A DNA stretch of 43,516 nucleotides, taken from positions 1 through 43,516 of IMG/VR virus record IMGVR_UViG_3300042869_001251; one strand, given 5' to 3'. The translations under genes were made by a program, and so were the position numbers. Below the pieces are notes generated by a model, which saw only the letters and a list, made by a program, of their open reading frames with translations, was not told where the DNA came from and ran no database searches. This DNA comes from a virus. Positions 1 through 10,208 of this stretch are shown here, in pieces (position 1 is the stretch's first letter; every line of letters begins with the position of its first letter).

Positions 1-3000
1 GTTGATGTTTTGGTCAATAGTTCTGGAAATGGGTACAATTCTCCACCAAATCTTCAAATTGATGGAACTGGTACTGGTGCAGTACTAACTCCCATATTAT
101 CAAATGGATCTTTAGTTGAAGTTAAAGTTATATACGGTGGAATTGGGTATAATCACACAGACACTTCAATTACAGTAACGCCAGCAGGATTAGATGCAAA
201 ATTTGAAGCACAAATTAAATCTTGGAAAATTAATTTAATAGAAAGATTAGTAATAAATTCTCAAATATCTGTTGACGAAGGAATTTTAACTCCAGGACTA
301 AACAGCAATTATGGACTTCAATATTCACATGCGTATGCTCCAAAATACCTAAAAAATATAGTTCAGATAGCAAATTCACACTCACCAATTATTGGGTGGG
401 CATATGATGGAAATCCAATTTATGGACCATATGGATATGCGTCAAAAACTGGCGGAAAGGTAATACCATTAATTTCTGGGTATGACCTAATAGATTCGCC
501 ATCAAGTAGACCTAGAGAATCAATTTATCCAAAAGGATTTTTTATAGAAGATTATAATTTTGTTGGAAACAAAGATTCTGATGAATTTAATAAATTAGAT
601 GAACATAATGGAAGATTTGGAATTACTCCAGAGTATCCAAATGGAGTTTATGCATATTTTTCAACTATTAATAGTGTTTCAAAAAAACCAATCTTTCCGT
701 ATATAATTGGGCCTTCATATAAAGCAAAACCAATTGATTTTAATTTTAACAGTTATTCAAATCAAGATTATATTGATATAAATCAAACTAATTGGAAAAG
801 AAATATTACTCCATATAACATTTCTTCGTATGATTATTTACTCAACCCAAATAAAATTAAAGAACAAAACTCTATTGTTAAAAGTGTTTTAGAAGGATCT
901 ATTGATTCTATAGAAATTTTTGATGGTGGGCAAAATTATAAAATAAATGATAGATTAATTTTTAATCACCAATCTGGATTTGGAGCAAAAGCAAAAATTT
1001 CTTCAATTAAAGGGAAACAAGTAACTCAAATTAGTGTTGCTACATCATCTTTTAATGAAATTGAGTTTTATCCATATAATCAGTCTTTTATTGGATTTAC
1101 TTCAATTCCACACAATTATTCAAATAATGATCTAGTTACTTTTACTGGTAGTAATGATTATAAAAAGTCAGGTAATATAGTAGTTAATACAAATAATCTC
1201 ACGTTAACATCTGGAATTGGTTCCGCACAATATACTGGAATTATTACTTATTTTAATGTCTCTGGAGATTTAAGTTATCCAAATATCAAAGAAAATGATA
1301 TCTACCAAATTCAAAATGAAAAGATTAAAATTTTAAATATTGATTCCAGATCATCTAGAATTAAAGTTCTTCGTAATCAAAATGGAACTACTGGATTGAC
1401 TTCATATGTTGCCGGTATTGGATTTACTGAGAAAACTAGAAAACTAAAACTTAATTTTGGAATTTCAACCACATATAATTTTAATGTTAATAAAGAATTT
1501 TATTTTAATCCAAGAGAGTCTGTTGGATTAGGAACAACTTCTGGAGTTGGTATTGTTAGCACAATTTATTTTTCAAATCCGGGTGTTGGAGTTACTCAAA
1601 TTACAATACCAACACAATCAATTTATATTGAAAATCACAATTTAAATACTGGAGATTCTTTAATATATTCTTCAAATGGTGGAAATGCTATATCAATTTC
1701 TACTAATGGATCTTCTTCTTTTCAACTAGAAGAAAATTCAATTGTTTATGCTGCAAAAATTTCTAATGATTTAATTGGAATTTCAACTATTAAAGTTGGA
1801 CTTGGATCAATTGGAAATTTTGTTTCTGTTGGATCAACATTAAAATCTGGTATTTTATACTTTACTTCGGTGGGAACCGGAAATAATCATAGTTTTACAA
1901 CAAATTATACAAATACTTTAACTGGAAATATTAGTAAAAATGTAGTTACTGTTTCTACTGCAGAAACTCATGGATTATCTCTACTTGATAATGTAAACAT
2001 TAATGTAAGACCGGGAATTTCTACTACACTCGTAGTAAAATATGATGACTATAATAGAAGATTGGTAATTAATCCTAGAACTTTTTCATCTATTGATACT
2101 ATTAATAATATTATTACAATTAATAATCACCAATACTATACTGGACAAAAAGTTATATACACAGCGACAACTCCAGCAACTGGTTTAATCAATTTTGGAA
2201 TTTATTATATTGTTACTATTGATTCGAATAAAATTAAATTATCAGATACTTATTATGGATCAGTTAAATTACCTCCAGAGATAATTGATATTACAACTTC
2301 ATATCCAGGAACAATTTCACCAATCAATCCGCCACTCAATTTAACAAAAAATAAAAGAGTAGTTTTTGATCTTTCAGATTCCTCTCTGTCATTTAACGCC
2401 AATTCGACAAATTATTCTGCCTTTGAATTTAGATTTTATCGGGATGAACAATTTATTGATGAATTCAATACAACGCAGTCTTCACAAATATTTGATATAT
2501 CAGGAATTGGTACAATTGGAATTACTTCCACCGCAAATATTACGTTAACTATTAATGATAGTACTCCGACTAATTTATTTTATAAATTGGTTCCTACTAA
2601 TTTGGACAGAAATTCGCAAATTAAAAAAGATATTTTAATTGATACAGAAGTACGAGGATTTAATAAAATTACTTTATCTGAGAGCAAATATAATGGTGAA
2701 TACTCAGTCGTAGGAATTACTTCCACAACATTTAGTTTTAATATTTTAGAATTTCCTGAAGAACCAATTTACACTCAAGGCATAGAATACTATACTAATA
2801 ATTCACTTTCAGCACAAGGATCAATTTATGAGGTTAAAGTTCTAAGTAAAGGAAAAGGATATTCAAGATTACCTTCAGTTACTTCCATAGAATCTAATTT
2901 AGGTTTAAATGCAATTGTTAAACCCAAAACCAGTTCTATTGGAAAGATTACATCAATAGAAATACAAGATATTGGATTTGATTATTCTGCTGATTACAGT

Positions 3001-6000
3001 GTTAGACCTACCACGAAGTTCCCTAGTATATTAGTTTTGGAACCTCTTTCATTTTTTGATTATATTGAAATTAATTCAATTGGAAAAGATTATACTGCTT
3101 CTCCAGATCTTGTAGTTATTGATGGAATAACTAATAAAATAGTTAGTGATGTTGACTTATTTTATAATCTTGGTGATTCTTTAGTAACTATACGTAAAAA
3201 CAGTAGTTCTCTTAATAATGCGATTCCTAAAATTATTCCAACAAATAATTCAAATGGAATTAAAATTGATAATATTACATTTAACAACTCAACTAAAAAT
3301 GTAACCGTAACTATAGGTGCAAGTTTTAGTAATCCCGAAGATTATCCATTTGAAGTGGGGAGTAAAGTATTAATTGAAGGTATAAGTGTAGGTGTTAATA
3401 GTACCGGTAAAGGATATAACAGTTCAAATTATGATTATGCATTATTTACTCTTACTGCTGTAGATCCAAATCTTGGTGGATCAGTTGGAGTTGTTACATA
3501 CAACCTCTCATCTTATTTGAATAATGAAGAAATTCCGGGAACATTTAAAATTAACTCATCTGCAGGAAGAATAATTCCAGAATCATATTTTCCAACTTTT
3601 AATCCAATTCTAAAGAAAAACTCTTTTTATGAAGGAGAAATAATTTATTTTGAATCATCAGTTGGAAATGTTCAATTTTGGGATCCAGATAATCAATATC
3701 TCAAAATATCCACAGTTGATGATTTTCCTATTGGTAGTAATATACGAGGAAAAACTTCAAACTCCGTTGGTATTATTAATGATATATTAAGTTATGAATC
3801 TAATTATGCTGTTGATTCATCCTCAAAAACAAGAAAAGGGTGGAATACCGAAACTGGATTTTTAAATAACGATTTTCAACGAATTCATGATAGTGATTAT
3901 TATCAATATTTTTCATATGAATTGAAATCTCAAAAAGATTTGACTACTTGGGATAATCCAGTAAGTTCGTTAAACCATACCGCAGGATTTAAAAAATTTG
4001 GTAATTTAATTATAGAATCAAAACCATTAAATATCGGAATTTCAACAGATCAAAATCAAGGAGATTTTTCTGGTACTGCAGATTTGTCTAGATTCATTGA
4101 CCTTAATTGTGTTTATGATTTTGATCTTGCTCGGGAAAATAATCTTATCATTGACGATACTATTACTTCTAATGAAATTTTATTTGATTCTAGAGTTATT
4201 CAAGATTATATTGAATCTATTGGAAATAGAGTTTTAGTAATTGATAATATTTCAAATGAATTTAATAGTAATCCTAGAGCAACAGAGTTTAGTATTGTAG
4301 ACTCATTTACGTTAACAAATGTCAGATCTAAAAAATATTTTATTCTAATACAAGATCAAAAATTTATAAATGAGAAACAATTTAGTGCCATAGTACTTCT
4401 TCACGACAATAATGTTGGATTTATGAACCAATATGGATTAAATGTAGTAGAATCTCCGAATTTGGGATTTTTTGATTTTAGTGTTTCTGGAACATCTGGA
4501 AATTTACTTTTTTATCCAGTAAAAACAAAATTTAATAATTATAATTTACAAATTTTTTCTTTCTCCCTCAACGATAGTCTAAGTGGAATTGGTACAGTAG
4601 ATTTAGGAAATTCTGTTCATATTAATACTAGTAATACTATAATTCCACAAGGAACTGGAATTTCTACTTCTATTGTAGGAATTGCATCTACTTATAGAGC
4701 ATCAAAAGTTTTAGTTCAAATTGGAGCAACTGATTCTTCATATTATGAAGTTGATGAGATTACTATTATTAACGATGGAAATCAAATTCATTTATTAGAT
4801 TATGGACAAATAACAACCGATAGTTTTACTTCACGTTCATCTTTGGGCATTGGAACATATAATGCTTATTTGTCTGGTTCGGAGATTAAAATTGATTTAA
4901 TACCAGATACAGTAACTTCTATTGATTATATTGTTAATACTTTTAATGTGTCTTTGGCAAATACTAGTGCTTCCGGAATTGGAACTGAAATTATTGGAGG
5001 AAGTTCTCTAAATTCATCTTCAGTCGCAATTTCCTCCAGTGTTTCTCCAGTAGCAAACATAATATCAAGTTATTCAAATACAAATTACAATAGTTCATAT
5101 TATATTATTAGTATTGAAGATAAGACCAATTCAAAATATCAAGTTTCTGAAATTTTAGTTGTAACAAATTACGAAGAAAATCAATGCTATATTACAGAAT
5201 TCGGAATTTTACAAACAGAATCTTCTTTAGGAATTACAACGGCAGGAATTTCTGGTGCAAATACTGAAATTTATTTCACTCCCATTCAAGATATTGATGT
5301 TGATATCAAAGTATTTGCAATTAACATTGGATTGAGTAATAATATTGACGACATATCATTAATAAATGGATCTCTAGAATATGATTATGGAATATACACA
5401 GGAACAAATTCAGATATTAAAAAAGAATTTGAGTTAAAACATAAAAATATACCAATTTTTGAAAGATATATCGATGGCACTAATCCAGATATTATTAAAG
5501 TTGATAAAAATATAATTACAATTCCCTACAATTACTATGTTACTGGAGAAGAAATAATATATTCATACCCTACTAAGTCGGCGCAAGCAATTGGTATCGC
5601 TACAACTTCTGTACCTGGTATTGGTGTTACTGATAAACTTCCTCCTAAGTTATATGTTGTTAAACTAAATGATTCTCAAATAAGAGTTTCTACTTCTGCA
5701 TCCGATGCTTTAAAAACTACTCCAAAAGTTTTAGAATTAACTTCTGTTGGCATAGGGAGTTCTCATTTATTTACTTCAAAAAATCAAAACAAAAAAGCAA
5801 TTATTGGAATTGATAATGTTATTCAATCTCCTATTGTTTCAACAGCAATTACATCATCATTAATTCGTAATTTAACTGCTTTTAGTTCTTTGGTATATGT
5901 TTCTGGTATAACATCAGTTTATGGTGGAGACTTGATTAAAATTGATGAAGAAATTATGAAAGTTACTGCAGTTGGAGTTGGAAGTACAAATTCAATAAGT

Positions 6001-8622
6001 GTAGTTAGACCTTGGATGGGAACTGGATTATCTACTCATTCATCTTCAAGTTTAGTATCTAAAGTTTACGGAAACTATAACATTGTTGGGAATAAAATTT
6101 ATTTTTCAGAGGCACCTTATGGAAAAGTGCCTTTTGTCAATCAATCAAATAGGGCAGATGAGCAAGATTATGTCGGTATTGCTACTGGGTCATCATTTAG
6201 TGGAAGAATATTCTTAAGATCTGGGATTGCAGATAGTAATAATGAATCATATTCAAATAACTATATTTTTGATGATATTTCAAATGATTTTGATGGAATA
6301 CAAAAAACATTTACATTAAAGTCTAATGGAACAAATGTATCTGGAATATCAACAGATAATACTATAGTATTAGTAAATGAAATATTTCAAGGACCCAATT
6401 TTGTTGATTATGACTTAAGTGAGTCTTCAGGAATAACTTCCATATCATTTACTGGATCAGCAACATCAACAAGTTATGATGTAAACACTTCAAGTATTCC
6501 TAGAGGAGGTATTATTCTTTCTGTTGGATCTACACAAGGATTTGCATATCAACCATTAGTATCTGCAGGAGGGACTGCAGTAGTATCAGTTGCAGGTACA
6601 ATTCAATCTATTAGTATTGGAAATAGTGGATCTGGTTATAGATCTGGAATACAGACAGTTGTAAATGTCGGGGTTGTAACATCAAACGTTGGTATTCCAA
6701 ATATACAATTAATTGGAACCGCTTCTATAAGCGGAGGAAGTGTTGTAAGTGTTGCTATTACAAATCCAGGAGTTGGATATACTTCATCCAATCCACCAAT
6801 CGTAATTTTTGATGATCCATTATCATATTCAAATATTCCATTAATATACAACTCTCAATCATCTTCAGGTGTAGGTACTGGTGCGGTTGTTGATATCATA
6901 GTTGGTCAAGGATCAAGTGTAATATCATTTGAATTAAAGAATTTTGGATATGGATATAATATAAATGAAGTATTAACGGTTTCAATTGGAGGAACCATAG
7001 GAATTCCAACTAATACCTCATTAAGTTTTTCAGAATTCCAATTATCAATTGATGGGGTATACTCTGATGCATTTACTGCATGGACGGTTGGATCACTTCA
7101 AGTTATTGACCCAATTGATTCCCTTTTTGATGGAAATAGAAAATCATTTCCAATTCGTATTGGGGGGAATCAAACTTCAATCCGAACAAAAAAAGGTTCA
7201 ATTATTGATGTTCAAGCAACTTTATTAATTTTTATTAATGATATTCTACAAGTTCCGGGAGAAGGATACCGTTTTTCTGGGGGAAGTATTATACGATTTA
7301 CCGAAGCACCAAAAGAAGGCGATACCTCTAAAATAATATTTTATCGAGGAACTGCAGATATTGATACTTTGGATGTAGATATTTTAGAAACCATCAAACA
7401 GGGAGATAAAGTTACTTTAACTAGTAATGATATTAAATTAAAAGAGAACTCTAGATTGGTTACTGAAATTATTTCTTCTGATATACTTTCAACAAACTTA
7501 TATTCAGGTCCAGGAATTACTGAAAATGAAGATCTATCAAGACCTTTAACTTGGTGTAGACAAACTGAAGACTTGGTTATAAATGGGAAACAAGTTGGTA
7601 AAGATAGGGTACTTTATGAACCTTATATTCAACCAACTACCAATATTATTCAAAATATCGGAATAGGGTCTAGCATAATTTTTGTTGAAAGTGTTAAGGC
7701 ATTCTTTGATAGTGAGAAAGAGTATACTCATGACGGAATTACAGAAAAACCACAAAATAAAATTATTATTATTTCTCAAGATTCCATAGTTTCTTCATCT
7801 GCTACTGCAGTAGTATCTACTTCGGGGACAATTTCATCTATTATTATCTCAGATAATGGGAATGGATATACTACTATCCCAACAGTATCAATTGCCGGAC
7901 CAATTGGATTTGGAACAACTACAATACAGAACACTGCTAGAGCACTTGCAACAATTTCGGGAGGAGTTGTAACAGGAATTGCAATAACATCTGCTGGACT
8001 TGGATACACGTTTACATATCCACCAGTGGTTTTAATTGAAACTCCACCTACAAAATATGAAATTATCGATAAAATTTCTTATGAAGGTGATTTTGGAATA
8101 ATTACTGGAGTTCAAACTACTTCTGTTGGAGTAGCATCAACTGGAATTGTATTTGATTTGTTTATTCCTACAAATTCTATTATAAGAGATTCAAGTATTG
8201 TAAAAGTGGGAATTGCTACAACTGGGATTAGTGGAATTCAAACTGGATATTACTTTATTGTTCATAGTTCAAATGTGGGTAATGGGTTAACATCACTAAA
8301 TCTTTCTGGTGGGGTTGTTGGTGTCGGAACTACTTTTATTAATAACATCTATCAAGTTGCATCAGTATCAATTGCCCAAACTGCTGTTCCTGGCGTAGGA
8401 CTTACCAACGTCACCAAAGTAACTGTAAGTGTTTCAAATTATAATAATTTAACTGGACTTGGATTTAGTGATTTTTATGGAGAATATAGTTGGGGGCGAA
8501 TTTTGACACCTATACGCCCAAATCCAGATGAATTTATCACTTATGCGAATATTGGTGGCATTTCATCCTCTCCAGTTATTCAAAGGTATAATCGTTTAAA
8601 ATACTCAAATTATAATACCTAA
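1..8622 (+). CDS. Giant baseplate/tail structural protein with YHYH domain (gp7 position), 5' partial
   Basis: The reading frame is open from the first base, so the true start lies upstream; the visible part is about 2,873 codons. An N-terminal region (about nt 320-665) matches the YHYH family: an IIGWAYDGNPIYGPYGY block is followed by a LDEHNGRFG...YPNGVYAYF block. The rest is Gly/Ser/Thr/Asn-rich, beta-type sequence. It has Gly-Tyr repeats (nt 1-180, 2800-3130, 6540-6810, 7790-8050), an 'EIMKV...RPW.GT...H' module (nt 5860-6110) and a 'GE-I...TSN-VG' module (nt 3610-3790). The end (FYGEYSWGRI...) is of a type I associate with cyanophage structural proteins. It lies directly upstream of a gp8-like wedge gene, the position of T4 gene 7, but is nearly three times longer than T4 gp7 (1,032 aa). 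A role in the baseplate wedge is inferred from position. The YHYH domain has no established function in phages. Confidence 0.75.
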   Translation, partial: VDVLVNSSGNGYNSPPNLQIDGTGTGAVLTPILSNGSLVEVKVIYGGIGYNHTDTSITVTPAGLDAKFEAQIKSWKINLIERLVINSQISVDEGILTPGLNSNYGLQYSHAYAPKYLKNIVQIANSHSPIIGWAYDGNPIYGPYGYASKTGGKVIPLISGYDLIDSPSSRPRESIYPKGFFIEDYNFVGNKDSDEFNKLDEHNGRFGITPEYPNGVYAYFSTINSVSKKPIFPYIIGPSYKAKPIDFNFNSYSNQDYIDINQTNWKRNITPYNISSYDYLLNPNKIKEQNSIVKSVLEGSIDSIEIFDGGQNYKINDRLIFNHQSGFGAKAKISSIKGKQVTQISVATSSFNEIEFYPYNQSFIGFTSIPHNYSNNDLVTFTGSNDYKKSGNIVVNTNNLTLTSGIGSAQYTGIITYFNVSGDLSYPNIKENDIYQIQNEKIKILNIDSRSSRIKVLRNQNGTTGLTSYVAGIGFTEKTRKLKLNFGISTTYNFNVNKEFYFNPRESVGLGTTSGVGIVSTIYFSNPGVGVTQITIPTQSIYIENHNLNTGDSLIYSSNGGNAISISTNGSSSFQLEENSIVYAAKISNDLIGISTIKVGLGSIGNFVSVGSTLKSGILYFTSVGTGNNHSFTTNYTNTLTGNISKNVVTVSTAETHGLSLLDNVNINVRPGISTTLVVKYDDYNRRLVINPRTFSSIDTINNIITINNHQYYTGQKVIYTATTPATGLINFGIYYIVTIDSNKIKLSDTYYGSVKLPPEIIDITTSYPGTISPINPPLNLTKNKRVVFDLSDSSLSFNANSTNYSAFEFRFYRDEQFIDEFNTTQSSQIFDISGIGTIGITSTANITLTINDSTPTNLFYKLVPTNLDRNSQIKKDILIDTEVRGFNKITLSESKYNGEYSVVGITSTTFSFNILEFPEEPIYTQGIEYYTNNSLSAQGSIYEVKVLSKGKGYSRLPSVTSIESNLGLNAIVKPKTSSIGKITSIEIQDIGFDYSADYSVRPTTKFPSILVLEPLSFFDYIEINSIGKDYTASPDLVVIDGITNKIVSDVDLFYNLGDSLVTIRKNSSSLNNAIPKIIPTNNSNGIKIDNITFNNSTKNVTVTIGASFSNPEDYPFEVGSKVLIEGISVGVNSTGKGYNSSNYDYALFTLTAVDPNLGGSVGVVTYNLSSYLNNEEIPGTFKINSSAGRIIPESYFPTFNPILKKNSFYEGEIIYFESSVGNVQFWDPDNQYLKISTVDDFPIGSNIRGKTSNSVGIINDILSYESNYAVDSSSKTRKGWNTETGFLNNDFQRIHDSDYYQYFSYELKSQKDLTTWDNPVSSLNHTAGFKKFGNLIIESKPLNIGISTDQNQGDFSGTADLSRFIDLNCVYDFDLARENNLIIDDTITSNEILFDSRVIQDYIESIGNRVLVIDNISNEFNSNPRATEFSIVDSFTLTNVRSKKYFILIQDQKFINEKQFSAIVLLHDNNVGFMNQYGLNVVESPNLGFFDFSVSGTSGNLLFYPVKTKFNNYNLQIFSFSLNDSLSGIGTVDLGNSVHINTSNTIIPQGTGISTSIVGIASTYRASKVLVQIGATDSSYYEVDEITIINDGNQIHLLDYGQITTDSFTSRSSLGIGTYNAYLSGSEIKIDLIPDTVTSIDYIVNTFNVSLANTSASGIGTEIIGGSSLNSSSVAISSSVSPVANIISSYSNTNYNSSYYIISIEDKTNSKYQVSEILVVTNYEENQCYITEFGILQTESSLGITTAGISGANTEIYFTPIQDIDVDIKVFAINIGLSNNIDDISLINGSLEYDYGIYTGTNSDIKKEFELKHKNIPIFERYIDGTNPDIIKVDKNIITIPYNYYVTGEEIIYSYPTKSAQAIGIATTSVPGIGVTDKLPPKLYVVKLNDSQIRVSTSASDALKTTPKVLELTSVGIGSSHLFTSKNQNKKAIIGIDNVIQSPIVSTAITSSLIRNLTAFSSLVYVSGITSVYGGDLIKIDEEIMKVTAVGVGSTNSISVVRPWMGTGLSTHSSSSLVSKVYGNYNIVGNKIYFSEAPYGKVPFVNQSNRADEQDYVGIATGSSFSGRIFLRSGIADSNNESYSNNYIFDDISNDFDGIQKTFTLKSNGTNVSGISTDNTIVLVNEIFQGPNFVDYDLSESSGITSISFTGSATSTSYDVNTSSIPRGGIILSVGSTQGFAYQPLVSAGGTAVVSVAGTIQSISIGNSGSGYRSGIQTVVNVGVVTSNVGIPNIQLIGTASISGGSVVSVAITNPGVGYTSSNPPIVIFDDPLSYSNIPLIYNSQSSSGVGTGAVVDIIVGQGSSVISFELKNFGYGYNINEVLTVSIGGTIGIPTNTSLSFSEFQLSIDGVYSDAFTAWTVGSLQVIDPIDSLFDGNRKSFPIRIGGNQTSIRTKKGSIIDVQATLLIFINDILQVPGEGYRFSGGSIIRFTEAPKEGDTSKIIFYRGTADIDTLDVDILETIKQGDKVTLTSNDIKLKENSRLVTEIISSDILSTNLYSGPGITENEDLSRPLTWCRQTEDLVINGKQVGKDRVLYEPYIQPTTNIIQNIGIGSSIIFVESVKAFFDSEKEYTHDGITEKPQNKIIIISQDSIVSSSATAVVSTSGTISSIIISDNGNGYTTIPTVSIAGPIGFGTTTIQNTARALATISGGVVTGIAITSAGLGYTFTYPPVVLIETPPTKYEIIDKISYEGDFGIITGVQTTSVGVASTGIVFDLFIPTNSIIRDSSIVKVGIATTGISGIQTGYYFIVHSSNVGNGLTSLNLSGGVVGVGTTFINNIYQVASVSIAQTAVPGVGLTNVTKVTVSVSNYNNLTGLGFSDFYGEYSWGRILTPIRPNPDEFITYANIGGISSSPVIQRYNRLKYSNYNT
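320..665 (+). other. YHYH-domain segment within the giant baseplate protein
   Basis: Two hallmark blocks of the YHYH family are readable here. The first is SPIIGWAYDGNPIYGPYGY, and the second is LDEHNGRFGITPEYPNGVYAYF. The fold is otherwise found in secreted or extracellular bacterial proteins. Its presence at the virion periphery is seen here; a ligand- or surface-binding role is only a guess. Confidence 0.75.
6541..8050 (+). repeat. Degenerate Gly-Tyr protein repeats in the C-terminal part of the giant protein
   Basis: Two divergent copies of the same protein pattern lie at about nt 6541-6810 and 7790-8050. Each reads roughly: A-V-V-S..GTI.SI.I...G.GY...P.V.I.G...(A..A.ISGG.V.SVAIT..G.GYT...PP.V.I. 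They also share a near-identical lead-in (T/S-AVVS-x-x-GTI). The same pattern occurs in the gp8-like, DUF4815-type and gp14 proteins of this window. Confidence 0.7.
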
Positions 8623-8629
8623 ATAAATA
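8622..8629 (+). promoter_or_regulatory. T4-type late promoter octamer before gp8
   Basis: The sequence AATAAATA matches the T4 late consensus TATAAATA at 7 of 8 positions. It overlaps the last base of the upstream stop codon (TAA, 8620-8622). Start of transcription would be expected near 8635, leaving a leader of only about 8 nt before the gp8 ATG at 8643. No Shine-Dalgarno sequence is present. Confidence 0.6.
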
Positions 8630-8642
8630 AAAAAACTATAAA

Positions 8643-10202
8643 ATGTCTGCAATTATAACTGACCAACTAAGAATATTAAATGCAAAGAATTTTGTTAGTG
8701 GTGTTACATCTTCTTCCAATTCATATTATTCTTTTGTTGGTTTAACTAATGCAACTGATTACTTAACAACTTGGGAAAATAATCCACCATCACCAAGAGA
8801 TAGTTTTGATCAAGAAAATGATTATTGGGATACTATGGTTGCTTTAAAAAAAATTAAAGCAAGTGACGTAAATCAAGTTATTCGTAAAATAACTTGGTCT
8901 TCTGGAACAACTTATGATATGTATCGTCATGATATTAGTATAAGTAATACATCAAAACCATCTGGATCAACTAGTTTATATTCGGCCAATTATTATGTAA
9001 TTAATAGTGATTATAGAGTTTATATTTGCCTTCAAAATGGTACTGATCCAGACAATGTAACTGGAAGACCATCATTAGATGAACCAACTTTTACAGATTT
9101 AGAACCAAAAGCAGCGGGAAATACTGGTGATGGATATATTTGGAAATATCTCTATACAATCAAACCTAGTGAAGTTATAAAATTCGATACGGTTAATTTT
9201 ATACCTGTACCAAAAAACTGGGAGACTAGTTCCGAATCTTTAGCACTAAGAACAAACGCAGCATCTCCTAATAACCAACTTAAAATTATTACCATTATAA
9301 ATCGTGGGGTTGGTATTGGGACTGCAAATAGAACTTATACAAATGTCCCAATTAAAGGTGATGGTGAAGGAGCAAAAGCAACTATTGTAATTAACAACGA
9401 TTCTAGAGTAGAATCAATTACAGTTTCTACTGGAGGCTCGGGATATACTTATGGAACTGTTGATTTAGTTGGAGGAAATGTTCCGATTGGGGTGAATGAT
9501 AATGATATACCATCTTTTAATGTAATTATTCCACCAAAAGGAGGTCACGGAGCAGACATCTATAGGGAACTTGGTGCTTATAGTGTTTTGATTTTTTCTA
9601 GGATTGAAAATGATTTAGAAAATCCAGATTTTATAACCGGAAATAAAATTGCTAGAGTTGGAATTGTAGAAAATCCTCAAGCATATGATTCTACTTCATT
9701 ATTAGATATAGAAAAAGCAAGTGCTGTTTATGCGCTAAAACTTACAGGAACAGGATATGACACTGCTATATTTACTCCAAATTCAAAATTTACCCAAATT
9801 ATAAGTACTGGAACAACTGCTGTTGGAAGAGTGGTTTCTTATGACCAAAATACTGGAGTATTAAAATATTGGCAAGATAAAAGTCTCGTTGGGTTTAATA
9901 CTGATGGATCTCAAAATCAATTTCCAACTTATGGAATTCAATTAAATAGATTTACAAATTCTACTGGTGTTGGTGGAACAACTATTATACAAGGAACAAA
10001 TCTTAACATTGACACTACTTTCACAGGTATCGCTACGGCACTAAATAATAGAACATACAATCTTGGACAATCTTTCATTGCTGGTTTAGCAAATCCCGAG
10101 GTTAAAAAATACTCAGGAAGTATTATTTACGTTGATAATAGACCTTCAATTACAAGGTCATCAAATCAAAAAGAAGATATCAAAGTCATTTTGCAATTTT
10201 AA
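8643..10202 (+). CDS. gp8: Baseplate wedge protein, gp8-like
   Basis: A 519-aa structural protein of the baseplate wedge. The N-terminus (residues 1-190) has the gp8 layout: a SAIITDQLR start, a wedge core with a YVICLQN-type strand, and a GDGYIWKYLYTI motif equivalent to GDGYVWEYLFEI in T4 gp8. The C-terminus (IIYVDNRPSITRS..QKEDIKVILQF) aligns with the T4 ending MIYMENRPPI...Q.EEINILFTF. It is longer than T4 gp8 (334 aa) because of an internal region (residues about 215-420) that carries a Gly-Tyr repeat (VSTGGSGYTYG) and a 'TGTTAVGRVVSYD' module. Start ATG is 21 nt after the upstream stop and just downstream of a late promoter octamer. The next gene begins 6 nt after its stop. Confidence 0.88.
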   Translation: MSAIITDQLRILNAKNFVSGVTSSSNSYYSFVGLTNATDYLTTWENNPPSPRDSFDQENDYWDTMVALKKIKASDVNQVIRKITWSSGTTYDMYRHDISISNTSKPSGSTSLYSANYYVINSDYRVYICLQNGTDPDNVTGRPSLDEPTFTDLEPKAAGNTGDGYIWKYLYTIKPSEVIKFDTVNFIPVPKNWETSSESLALRTNAASPNNQLKIITIINRGVGIGTANRTYTNVPIKGDGEGAKATIVINNDSRVESITVSTGGSGYTYGTVDLVGGNVPIGVNDNDIPSFNVIIPPKGGHGADIYRELGAYSVLIFSRIENDLENPDFITGNKIARVGIVENPQAYDSTSLLDIEKASAVYALKLTGTGYDTAIFTPNSKFTQIISTGTTAVGRVVSYDQNTGVLKYWQDKSLVGFNTDGSQNQFPTYGIQLNRFTNSTGVGGTTIIQGTNLNIDTTFTGIATALNNRTYNLGQSFIAGLANPEVKKYSGSIIYVDNRPSITRSSNQKEDIKVILQF

Positions 10203-10208
10203 AGAATT

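Noticed and set aside
10-12. TTG as start of the giant first gene
   Set aside because: The frame is open to base 1 and the protein begins in the middle of a Gly-Tyr repeat, so the gene continues upstream of the window.
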